Under the pieces are notes generated by a model. The model was not told the DNA's origin. It did not search any database and was given only the letters and a program-made list of their open reading frames with translations. This document shows positions 1-11,400 of a stretch of 64,000 nt of DNA, piece by piece (position 1 is the first letter of the stretch; each line of letters starts with the position of its first letter). The stretch covers positions 10,722,125 through 10,786,124 of the forward strand of contig NC_061801.1 in the NCBI RefSeq assembly GCF_021462225.1, given 5' to 3'. Source of the stretch: Girardinichthys multiradiatus (taxonomy: Eukaryota; Chordata; Actinopteri; Cyprinodontiformes; Goodeidae). A program made the translations under genes and the position numbers.

Positions 1-39
1 AAATGAAATTTCAGTTTAGGTTTTGTACGGCATTTTGAC

Positions 40-1087
40 AGTACTTTGGTCTACCGAGCAAGTGAAGGAGTGCGCTGTCTTTCTAAAGCTGTCTAGTTTC
101 AAAAGGAATGTACAATTGTCTTTTCTGACTAAAATTCTGGAGAAACTAGTGGCTGGGCAGCTGACTACTTTTTTGGAAAACACCAACATCCTCAATAGGT
201 TTCACTCTGGTTTCTTTATGATGCACTCCACTGAGCCTTGCCTTGTTAAATGTCTCTAATAATATATTGATGGCTGCAGACTCTGGTCAGTGCAGTTTAT
301 TGGCTTTATGGGATCTGTCATCAGCTTTTGACGCAGTCAACCATAAAATTCTGTTACATAGACTGCAGAATGAGAGAGGAATTTCTGAAAAGGTTCCTAA
401 GTGATTTTCTTTTTTCTGACTAACAGAACCTTTTCAATGTTTGGAAATAAAATAATGTCCAAAGCCATGGCCTTGTTGCATGGTGCTCCTCAGGGTTCAG
501 TCCTGGGCCCAATTTTGTTCCTTTTATACATCAGCCCCCTTGGTAAGAATATCAATAGCTTTAAAAAGGTGTCTTACAATTTGTACGCTGATGATATCCA
601 ACTGTACTGTTCCTTCAATGACTTGGAAAGACACGTTAGCTGACTTATTACATTGTGTTTCCTGTATTAAGGACTGGCTAGCTAAAAACTGCCTTCGGTT
701 AAATTCTACTGAGACTGAAACCCTGATCATTGCTCCTGAACAGAAAGTTCCTTGGATCGAACAACACCGCGGTTTTCTGGGCTCCTCTTCCCGGCCCAGC
801 ATCAGAAACCTTGGTGTCCAATTTGACGGATCAATGTCATTGGACAGACATTCAAGATTTCTGGTAAAAAGTTGCATTTATCACATGAGAAATATTTCTT
901 AAATGAGTGCAATGATATCCAAATCTGACCTGGAGATGATTATTCATGTTTTTATTTCTTCTCATTTATATAATCGTAATTCTCTCTTTATTTGTTTTAG
1001 CATCTGCTTTAGCATTGTTAACTTTGAAATAAATGCTTTGTATCTTTTTACTTTTTTACTAAATAAAACTGAATTGAAATTGAATTT
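40..1087 (+). mobile_element. L2-like LINE remnant (reverse transcriptase, broken)
   Basis: Three forward frames carry pieces of a non-LTR reverse transcriptase in the correct order: the block TKILEKLVAGQLTTFLE near 130-180, SALWDLSSAFDAVNH-like bases near 280-350, [20 protein letters not shown] at 479-540, the catalytic YADD near 582-593, then LAKNCLRLNS and RNLGVQFDGSMSLD. Frameshifts and stops separate the blocks, so it is dead. After FISSHLYNRNSLF (about 950-990) the sequence jumps to an A-rich 3' end (AATAAAACTGAATTGAAATT) typical of L2 tails, with the rest of the ORF missing. The 5' end is cut by the window edge or truncated. Confidence 0.8.
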
Positions 1088-4000
1088 ACTTATACTTGCA
1101 AGACTGAAAGGTTGCAGCCAAGAAAATGTTTTTGATTCTTACTCCCAGACTGGTATGTACACTCTGTGATGATTCTTTTACCTCTCACATTACACTATGC
1201 AGATGCTTCCCTTACCGCAGCATGCTGGACGCTGGAAACTTGAAGTGAAACTCACAACATGCCTATTAAATGATTTAGCTAATACTTATCTGATCACTTG
1301 TTGGAAGTCATTAAGCATTAAAATTGCCTTCTGGAATGGTCAATTATCCTTAAATGAGAAAACATACTAACAAAACAAGAAGGTGAAGTTCCAGCAATAG
1401 CAACTCACCCAGCCCTGAGGCAACAGAACAATGTGAATAAGCCACCTTTGATCCCAATATACATTCAGAACAAGGGTGCACCAAAAGTGACACATACCTC
1501 AAAGAATTAACAGGACATTGATGTTCCAGACAGGAAGCGGAGAGAGCTTTCATTTCACCTTCATTTCCTCACCTTAAGACATATGTAACAGTGGGGTTTT
1601 TTTTCCCAGTAAGACAACATACATGGCACGATAGCGCACAGCACAAGAGCAGCTTGACAATTTTCAAATAAAAAGATACAGTAGCAATTGCTCCTTGTGT
1701 AACCTTTTAACAACATATTAATATAAAAATAGCTTTTTCTAAACCTACTGCTTTCCTGTGAATAATCTGGGAAGATTTTTATTACTTTCTACAGCCATTA
1801 AAGCATTCTTCTTTTCTTAAAGTAACATGTTAGGAGTGTAGATATGTCTGAAAGTCTTCACTCTAATCGAGTAAAGTGGTACCATGTTGGGGCGAGGGGG
1901 TTGGCGTGTGTGTGTGCATAATGGGAACAGCTGGCTGAGGGAATGAGTACAGAGGGAGAGGTGATGGATGCGAGTGGAGCTCCTGTGACAGATGAGCTAA
2001 CAGGTGTTCACCACGGCCCTCAGAGAGACGCTATTTATGAGCCAGAAAAGACAGCCAGACGCAATGCACACCACGCCACCGGCCTCTTCAATGCCCAAAC
2101 ACATCACAGACATCTGCACAACTTCACTCAACAAGGAGCAACGTGGCAGGCGTCCTCCTCACTCTGCAAAAAGGAAACGAAAACCTTCATATTTCTTTTA
2201 TCGTGGAATACTTAACATCAAACTAATGTATAGAGCCTGAATACGCTTAACATAACTCAGCATCTTCATATCATAGCTGAGAAAGAATCATTCCACCACT
2301 TTATTTTGCTGCTACACCCTGCAGACAAACACTTAAGATTTACGTTACTTTCATTTAAAGAGTTCTGCATCTGGTTTGTTGCAGCAAAGGGAGTACAGGA
2401 AATGCCAACGCTGCAGAATCAGACAATCAGACACAACATTAAAACCACTGACAGGTAAATAACCTTCCAGTTCTTCATCCTTCCGTTTATGTGAGTGTTA
2501 CTCAGATGGAGTTGGTCATCAGTGTTTAGCTGTCCAGACAGAGTTGGCACTGGTGGTACATTAAATGTTTACAGTATGTCTTATTAAAAGGACAGTAAAA
2601 GTTTATTGTTCAGTGATGTTTGGGTATGCTGTTCAGAAGTATTTAAAGTAAAAAAAAGAAAAAAGAAACGTATCTTTTTTTTAAATTATTTTTAAGGGAG
2701 ATTTACAGTATTGTAAATCAATTTTTTATCTGCTCCACCAGGCGCGTAGTTAGACCTGGGCGGAAGCCCCGGATGTTTTCTGAACAGCCCCGGACTTCTT
2801 GATAGAAGAAATTTAGAAGTATTAAAAAGATGCAGCCACAAAATGGTATTGGACTTCACATCTTGTTTTAAAAACAATCAGATTATGAGTTAAAAGGAGA
2901 AGACATAAGATGGTTATTTGCGCATTGGTGACACCGCGAATGCGCAACTACGCGCACAGCCAGAGACGGACTCCATTCTGGAGAAGTCCAGAACAGCAGT
3001 TTACTCCAGGTCGACCTGCCTCCTTCATTGCCTGAAAAGTTACACTGAGCGCCTCGAACAGGACTCATTTCAGAGCAACCGCGGAGCCAACCGAAGAGTG
3101 GGAGCCTGGTGGGTGTCTGTGCAGGAACAGGTGGAAGCAGAGCGGTATAACCCAGGAGAAGATAGCGGTAAAACCTGAATGCTGACTCGGAATGGGCTAA
3201 TTGTAAGTTACAGATAATCACTGATTCACCCAGCATGACATGAGGTCGAGGTTCACTCTAATGAACATCTTCAAGGTCATGATGAGGGACTTTCACCTGA
3301 GCTACAGGTGAAGTTAAATGATCTGGCTGTGATAGAAAACAGTAGCAACCTTCTCTGTGAGCTTCTAGCTGGATTCGCACCATAATGTGAAAATATCTGG
3401 TCCTTTACTTCAGTCAAAATAAAAGCATTTAATCCTAACATAGCTGAACACTTTAAAAGGTCCTTCAGATCAACACATTACATCTCATGGCTGCAGCCAG
3501 TCTTATAGTCTAGTTCTACATGTAGACAGAAAAAAGTGTTGCTCAATAAACCAGGAAAATATCTCCTGGTTCCAGTAAGACGTCATAGAAACTGCAAAAG
3601 TAAACCTCCGTCTTCTCTTTCATATCTTCTGTGCTGATTCTAAACATACAGCTCTGGGTTTAAAGATGCAGTATAATTAAGAAATAAATCATAGCAATTA
3701 ATCATAGGTGGACCATTGATTAGTTAACTATTGTATTTTTCTGAATTACACATGAAATATTATATTTATATTATAAACTAAACTAATTGAACAAGGATAC
3801 AGTTTTACTGAAGGTGAGACATACATACCATATGTATAGAGTTATAAATAACTGTAATATTAGTACTGATAAGGTCCAGGATGAGGCTCTATGCTATATT
3901 TTAAACACCACAACTTAACACCCTTTACTCTCAAAGTGTTTAATAGTAAGAACTGCACTAATGTCTCACATGCTCAGTGCAGAACAAAAGACTGTGTTGT

Positions 4001-5785
4001 AAAATGTTTCTTTTTATTATTTTTGGCTGGTCAAATTTCTTCAGTAGTGGAATGAAGGGCTGAAAAGATGGCGATAAAAGAGAACAGGTTCATAAAATAA
4101 CAATTTTAATAAAATGTTTAGAAAGCTCTCGGCATAATAAAATAAATGTGTTTTAGGATTTTACCATTTGACTAAGATTTAGGAAAATCAACTTGATACC
4201 ACTTTCCTTTTTTGAAATAAAAGAATAAAGACAATAGAGCCTCAGGAGTGAAACACTTTGATGAGAATGTAACGTTTAAAAAAGGTAATTTATGTAGTTG
4301 ACAAAAGAAGCACATTTATCTGGCCCAAAGTAAACATCTCTGAGTTTAAGAAAAACTTTTGTCACCAAAAATTCAGATTACGTTCTTTTCTAAATACCTC
4401 AAAATGTGTCATTATTTGCTTCAGCAAAATGTGTTTTATCAGGCCTAAACTCTGTTTCTCCTTGTCCTTCATTCAGCTTCTAACAAAAATAAAAAGTGAA
4501 ATTATTGCAAACCTTTTTTGTTTGATTCACAATAATTTACATTCAGTCTAAAACCAGCAGAGACAGAGAACTGGTACAATATGTCCTATATTATTTTAAT
4601 TTTAAATGACCTATAAATTGTCATTTAAATCTAAATATTTTGGATTTGGGCTAAAGCCCCCAATGTTTTGAGACCCTAAAAACGCCCCTGTGCTCCACCC
4701 TTGATGTGGTGTTGTTTGTGCGAATGCTCGGACCACGTCCTATGGCTCCTGGGGATGTGTCGGACTGGTTGTGGAATGCGGGTGCTAAACTGGATTCTGG
4801 TATGAATCTCTCCCTCACCAGGTGGCATGGTAATGTGCCTTCCCTCCCTTAGTCCTTCCGAGCTCTGTCTTCCGAGGCGGGTTAGTGGGGCCTCCCCTGC
4901 TTGGTGCTGTGTAGTCTTGTTGCCAGGGGCTTGTGTGGGTCCCGGGCTCAGCCTGCGTGGCGGGAGGTGACGGCAGTGCTGAGTTGGGGGGGGAGTTGGG
5001 GGGGTTCGTGTTCGTTGCCCTATGTCTCTCCCTGTGCCTCTTCAGCCTGGGGGATCTGTTTCACTGGCAACCTATTTCTGTGTGGGGTGTGCGGCTGCTC
5101 GGGGGTGGTGCATATCGTTTGTCTGCCTGGGGCCGCTGTGGCTTTCCGATGACGTGTCCACCTGCCCCTTTGCTGCTCTTAAGTGCTGAGTGTTACCGGA
5201 TTTCTACCGTTCTCACCATTTTCACAACTTTGCACCTCCAAGTGACAAATTCGCTCACATACATACATACTTACGTGCATATGGTCAATCACCCTCCTAC
5301 CCACCGACTAGAGATTCAAATGTTTAAAGATCATGCAGAAACAAAATAAACTGAAGTAACATTAAAATCCTATGTTGTGTTTAGCTGTGCATAAGTGTTT
5401 CAACAGATACATTTTGCACTTTCAGGCATCTGGAAATTGTACTGAAGAATGAACCAAACTCGTGGAGGTCTACATTTCTTTTCCTATTATCTCAGCTGGT
5501 TTCATTTGATTTTCCTATGATGTCACAAAAGGAAACTGGGTGTTTAACTGTTGACTGTGATTTAAACTACCAGAAGCTTACAAAGCTATATCATCTGGGT
5601 GTTCCCAAATTGTTTGAAGGCATAGTAATCTTTGAGTGTGTAAACGTCTGGATTTGAAGACAAGGTCTCTGAAAAAAAAATCCTTTCTCTTTGACATTTA
5701 CCAAATAGTAGCTGACCTAAAAATGAACAGACTTAATCTGATTTAATGTCAGGTGGTGAGAAAAAAGGTTGTCTTTTGTTATGTA
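1088..5785. other. 3' flank, no gene found
   Basis: About 4.7 kb of AT-rich DNA without a credible exon. Two stretches (2742-2800 and 4625-4700) share a pattern with GGGC..AAGCCCC and ATGTTTT in the same orientation and may be pieces of one repeat family. A GC-rich, G-run-containing block at 4700-5160 looks repeat-derived; its short open frames are of biased composition and are not believed. Confidence 0.4.
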
Positions 5786-6288
5786 CAAGTGCATCACAAA
5801 AAATAGAATACTGTGCAAAAAGCTTAATATTTTTGTCACTCATTTGAGAAAGTGCAACTCATATTTTATACAGAGTGAAACATTTCAAGCCTTTATTTCT
5901 TGGCCTTTTGATCCTGGCTTACAGAGGATAAAAACCCAAAATTGTGTTCAGGTTGTGCCTCCTTTTGCATGAATTACTGCATCAATGCATGGAGGAGATC
6001 AGCATGTGGTGTAATAGAAGCCCAAGTTGCTTTGATAGCGGCCTTCAGGTCATCTTCCTCTTGACAATACTCCATAGGTTCTCTATGGTGTTCAGGTCAG
6101 GCTGGTTTGCTGGCCCATCAAGAACAGGAACACCATGGTCATTGAACCAGTTTTTGGTATCTTTGGAGTGTGGACAGGTGCCAAGTCCTGGAGGAAAGTA
6201 AAATCAGAATCTCTACAAAGCTTGTCAGCAGATTGAACTGACAAAGTATAGAACTTTTTCACAATATTCTAATTTTTTGGCAAGTCTG
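5786..6288 (-). mobile_element. Short Tc1-like element, internally deleted
   Basis: Bounded by TA on both sides (5784-5785 and 6289-6290). The ends are imperfect inverted repeats: AAAAAATAGAATACTGTG near the left matches the complement of CACAATATTCTAATTTTTT near the right. Inside, the minus strand reads NDHGVPVLDGPANQPDLNTI then ENLWSIVKR, the C-terminal part of a Tc1-family DDE transposase including its final catalytic Glu. The rest of the transposase is missing, and stops follow. A dead, roughly 0.5-kb derivative. Confidence 0.75.
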
Positions 6289-8062
6289 TAAACATCTAGT
6301 TTTTTTTTTATATTAAAAAGCATCTACTTTTAAGTGTAGAAACATGTCTCCTGTAAGTCTGCAAGGACCAAGCAGGTATGGAAAAGGTCAGGACAGATGG
6401 CTCGAAAAGTCCTGAAATAACTTTTTATTGCAGAACCACTTTGGCTAAACACAAGTGTTGCATGCATTGTTAGTCAGGAGGGGTCACTGGCCTGACCACA
6501 ACAGACAGGTTTTGTTTATTTATTTATTAAAGGAAAGTTAACCATGTTAACTTGTGTTGTCTCAAATTCAATTCAATTTTAATGGAAAAACAGAATAAAG
6601 ACCTTAACATACGGTAGGTCTGTGCAATAAATACGTTTTTGAAACATGTACAACACTGCACTGCTTTGGATCAGGTAAAGTAATTCAAGTTCTTCTGACA
6701 GGGCAAAAATGGACTTTAAAAAGGCAAATACCTGACTCCAATTGCCATTAGAGATGTAAATGCTTGGGTATCCATATAATGTCCTTTTGGAATAGAAATA
6801 TTTCAGTCATAACTTATTCCTGTCAGTGAACTGAAAATGCTGACTGAATTTTCGCTTCATTGATAACTTCATTTTGAAAGCTTATTTCAGTCAACTCCCG
6901 GTGTACAGAAAAATGGAAGTTGGGCAAAAAGGAAGAAATGTGAAGAAATATATTCACCAAAATCACGATGTGTTGAAATCACCAAACATGCCTTCTAGGA
7001 GTATTCACATTAATAATTTTATTTTACCAGCACCGAAACACCTGCAAATAACTGCAGGGGCTTCAGTCTAAGTGAAAAACATTTTTGGTCACAGGACAAA
7101 AAGAGAAAAAAAACTGTCTATTGACAAAGTCACATTTTATTGATCAGAAAAAGCATACAGACAAAAAGACTTCAGAGCCTAATTGATCATTGGTTTTCTA
7201 CGTAACATTATTACCGACTGAAGGCACTTTGGCCATCAATCAATGAGATCTGTCTACGGGTTGGAATGTAAAGCTACTTTATAGTTTCCTGATGGAAAAG
7301 TCAGCTTCTCCCCGTCCTTGGCAAGTAAAAAGGGGATTACAGTGACGATGGCCTGTTTCAGTGTGGCAATTTCAAAACAGGTATATTTAGTCAAATTGAT
7401 AGGAATAATTTTATATAAGCTTCGAAGTTATGGAATGACAGGAGTGGCATTAGAGGAAAAATAAATTTGTAAAAAATAGGATTAATTATAATAAAAAAAT
7501 AATAAAATTAAACAAGGATGAGAAAATATACATAAACACGAGAAGACAAAAAAAATATGAAATACAGAATTTAATGAATATGGAAACTCTCCTGTGTTTA
7601 TCATTCAAATTAAATGTTCCAACTTCTGAGAATTAATGGGCAAAGCTTATTTATGTTTGAATAAATAAGCTTTTGTTCCTTTTTTTTTAACATTTGGTCG
7701 ATTCGCTTTTACTTGTGTTACATCTAATAATGTGTGTTCGGTTGTCAAATGCTAATTCTTTTCATCTGAAAAATTGTAGGGATAAAAAAAAAAAAAAAGC
7801 AAAACGAAAACAACAAAAAAGAAAACAATATTTAAATTTTTAATTAATTGAAAAACTAAAGTTTTTCAATTAATTAATTTACAAATTTATTTGTTTTGTG
7901 GCAATTCTATCATTCCATACGTTTCAGATAAACAGCATTTTAGTGAATGGAGTGTTGTCAGTGTTTTGTTTTGGCAATGAGATAAGTGTCATATCTGAAA
8001 AGGTGGTATCTGTGATGCCATGTAGGTGAGGGGATGGACAATACTGCCAAGACTTTCACATA
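6289..8062. other. AT-rich 3' flank
   Basis: No coding signal. It holds many A/T runs, a perfect 18-bp inverted repeat at 7840-7877 and nothing else recognised. Part of 8063-8289 is presumably ap3b1 3' UTR; the region below 8063 may be UTR if the distal poly(A) signal is used. Confidence 0.4.
7840..7877. repeat. Perfect 18-bp inverted repeat with a 2-nt loop
   Basis: Arms 7840-7857 and 7860-7877 are exact reverse complements (core AATTGAAAAACT / AGTTTTTCAATT) around a two-base centre, with a looser match extending outward on both sides. Confidence 0.85.
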
Positions 8063-8068
8063 TTTATT
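8063..8068 (-). promoter_or_regulatory. candidate poly(A) signal of ap3b1
   Basis: AATAAA on the minus strand, about 220 nt downstream of the ap3b1 stop codon. Another AATAAA on the same strand lies at 7136-7141. Which is used cannot be told from sequence alone in such AT-rich DNA. Confidence 0.3.
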
Positions 8069-8289
8069 CGGATGCTTCAGGACAATCCTTGCTAAAGACA
8101 CCAACCTTTTAAATAGGAAATACTGAACAGGGGTTCTTCATTGCTTCCAATCCATTCTGAGTTACGTCTCCCGGATATTGACTAAAAGTGCCATGCACTT
8201 ATTAACAGATCCAGAACTGCCCCAAAATATGGGAATAAAATATATGAAGTCTTCAGATACGAGTTTTTCCCCATTTTTAGGAATTTGAT

Positions 8290-8443
8290 CTACGCCTGGG
8301 AGAGGGCTTGTTTGAGATCTCTGAGCAACATGGACGCCATGACGCTTTTCTCTGTGTTGATGGTGAGGAGGGCAGTGGAGGACTCTCTTAACTCCAGTGT
8401 AACCAGGACCAGAGCTCTGCTGCTGATGGTGCGCCCTGCAAAC
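8290..8443 (-). CDS. ap3b1: ap3b1 last coding exon and stop codon
   Basis: 154 nt, phase 2 to stop. It completes Arg and reads [20 protein letters not shown], then the conserved tail ending [12 protein letters not shown] and TAG at 8290-8292. Acceptor TTGCAG. The tail pattern (INTEK, then LLR.LK..LSQ) matches the AP3B1 C-terminus, so the gene ends here. Confidence 0.95.
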
Positions 8444-11400
8444 CTGCAAGATGACAGAAGCACTTCAAGACTGATGGCTAAAATCATGGACAACATCTGG
8501 TCAGAATCATTTCACAGCTATCTCCATGTACCTTTTAAAGATATTTTTTCAGCACTAATGGCCTTTATTTATTTATTTATTTTTTGACAGTAGGCAGACA
8601 GGAAAGGGGGTAGAGAGAGGGGGAGACATTCGGCAAATGTCGCTGGGTCCGGGACTTGAACCCGGGACAGCTGCTTCGAGGACTGTAGCCTCTGCATATG
8701 GTCGCACGCTTAGCCCCTACACCACCAGCACTCTCCACGTACCTTTTAAACCAATTTCTGGCCATTTTTTAAAAATGTATTTGTGAACAAAATCTTCTTC
8801 GTTTTGGCTACAGTACAACGTCTAACAAAAGGATTCATACCCTTTTGACTTTTTCACATTTCGTCATGTTACAGACAAACTTTAATGTATTTTGTTTGGA
8901 ATTTATGTGATAGACCAACACAAAGTTTAAATGGCAAAAAAAAAACTACAAAGTTTTGGTGAGCATTTGCATTCAGCCTCATTTACTCTGACACCCCTAC
9001 ATAAAATCCAGTGCAACCAACTGCCTTCAGAAGTCAAGTAAATAGAGTCCACCAGTGTATAATTTAATCTCAGTACAAATATAAGAACTAGAGGGCTGTT
9101 AGAGAATGTTACTGAACAAACAGCATCATGAAGACCGAGGTACACAGCAGAAAGGTCAGTGTAAAAGATGTGGAGAAGATTAATGTAGGATTGGATTTTA
9201 AAACGTCTCAAGCTGTGGATATCTCACAGAGGCCTGTTCAGCCAATTATCCAAAACTAGAGAGGGTATTGCACAACTACAAACCTACCAGAACTTGACTG
9301 TTCACATAAACTAAAAGGCTTGGCAAATAGATCAGACAAGCAGCCAAATTGCCCGTGATAACTCTGAAGGAGCTGCAGAGAGTCATAGCTTACCTGGGAC
9401 AACCTGTTGGTGGGACAACTAATAGGTATGCATGAGACAAATCTGGTCTTTACCATAGAGCTGCAAGAAGGAGGTCATTATTAAAAGAAACCTACATGCA
9501 CATTGCTAAGCCAGGGGAAAAACTAACATTGCACATGACTCTGAACACACCATCCCCACAGTAAAACATGGTGGTGGCAGCATCATGCAGTGGAGATGCT
9601 TTTTTTAAGCAGGGACAGGGAAACTGGTCAGAGTAGATTGGAAAAAGGATAAGCCAAAAACACGGAGGTCCCTGGAGAAAACCTGCTAGAGGCTGCCAAT
9701 AGAAACTAGGGTGGAGGTTAACCTTCCAGCAGCTACAGTGAACATTAGTTTAGCTGAAAGCACCGTCTTATGTTTGAATGGCTAACTCAAAGTCTCGACA
9801 CAAATCCAACGGAAAAATCTGTTCAGAAAATTGATGCTTACAAACACAGGTAATATATTTGTCATGCATTGTAAATAACCCTCAATAAGGAAGGAAACTG
9901 CAAACAGTAAAAAGTCTCACTGGAGGGGCAAACCAAATCAGGTTCGAGTAAAACCACAGGTTGTGCAGGAAGAGATCAGTTTGTAACAAAATGTTTAAGT
10001 CAATTCATCACTTCTAATAAATGCCCCTTTTATTAGATTTTTTTCAAAACAGGTTCTGCACAGTTCCTTTCAGGAACTGACTCTGAGCCATCAGTGCTGG
10101 GACACACCCTTTATGCCCATCAAACAGTACTCAGCCTCTTTTTATGAACTGTGGGAGTCTATGACTGTCTGGGAGCTGTGGGACCATCATGGGGGTTGCC
10201 CCCCACCCTATCCCACCAGTTCCCTCTGGGCCATGCGGAGAATTCAGTCCTCCGTTTCCTTGGATACCTTCCCTGCAGACTGGGGGCAAATCTAGGTGCA
10301 CATGGTCCCCATTGAGACAGCTAACAAGAGGGAGACAGAGGCTATGACCCACCGTGACCCTCTTTGAGCATGACAGTGTCAAACTGGGACCCCCCTCTCC
10401 AGCTCTGCTCTGGTCCCTCACGTGACGCATTCCCAGCCATCTGCCTCCATTTAACACTACATCCCCGCAACAAAGACCCCCTGCGGCAGCCCGCTTAGGC
10501 CTGACAAACAGCCCACAAAGGGACCTACTTAGGCCTGACTAAAGCCTGTAAAGAGCCCCCACAGGACGGCCTGTGGACAGGCGCCATCACTGAGGGCCCA
10601 CGGTGCCATGCTGCGCAGCGACAGGGTCTAACGCATCCCTCAATTAGCCCGCACACATTAAAGACGGGGAGCGGAGGGGGGGCTTCGGAGAGACGACACG
10701 CACGCACAATGAAACCGTGCTGGCTCACACAAACCAGAGCGTCTGGGTGTGTCCCTAGGGAGCTGCTAAATTACCATCAACAGACAAGAGGGAGTTTATC
10801 AGGAAGCTCTCAGTGAGGAAAGAGAGAGTCCTCCTTGGACTTAATTAAAATATTAGCCACTTCAGCAGGAACCGACTCATTCAAGAAGAAGATGGATTTC
10901 ACCCAAAAATCTCAACCACTTTGTTCTGCTTTAATTTCTTTAAATAATTCACTGATTGTAAATCAGTTCTAATTACTCAACAGGCATCCATGCTGTGATC
11001 TTGGCCTTTTCTAACCCCTAACATAATAAACATAAAGGATATATTTCTTTCTTTTTTATGTGACAAATAAACGTACATAGTTGCTTTGTTCCCTAAGCCC
11101 CTCTGTTCCCCCACCCCTCTGTCAGTAGCCTGGGGTGTCCATGTGGTCCCTATGGCTTTGCTAATGGATTTAGGATATAAATCTATCATTTATTCAGCCA
11201 GTTAACACCACCTTGAGGCTGCTTTCATTTCGTCTCGGGAGATGCTGATGTGTGCTCCTGTTCACGTGTGCTAACAAGAGCTGCCGAAAGCACAAGATCG
11301 TGTTTGATTTCTGAGCCCATTTTCATTGAATGCTTTGGAGTTGTGTGCACGTTCGGGTGCACACACAGGAATAAAAAAAAAAAAACGCATCACAACTGGA

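Noticed and set aside
4901..5349. Forward frames of 83 and 138 codons
   Set aside because: Gly/Val/Leu-rich products of a G-rich low-complexity block. No domain recognised.
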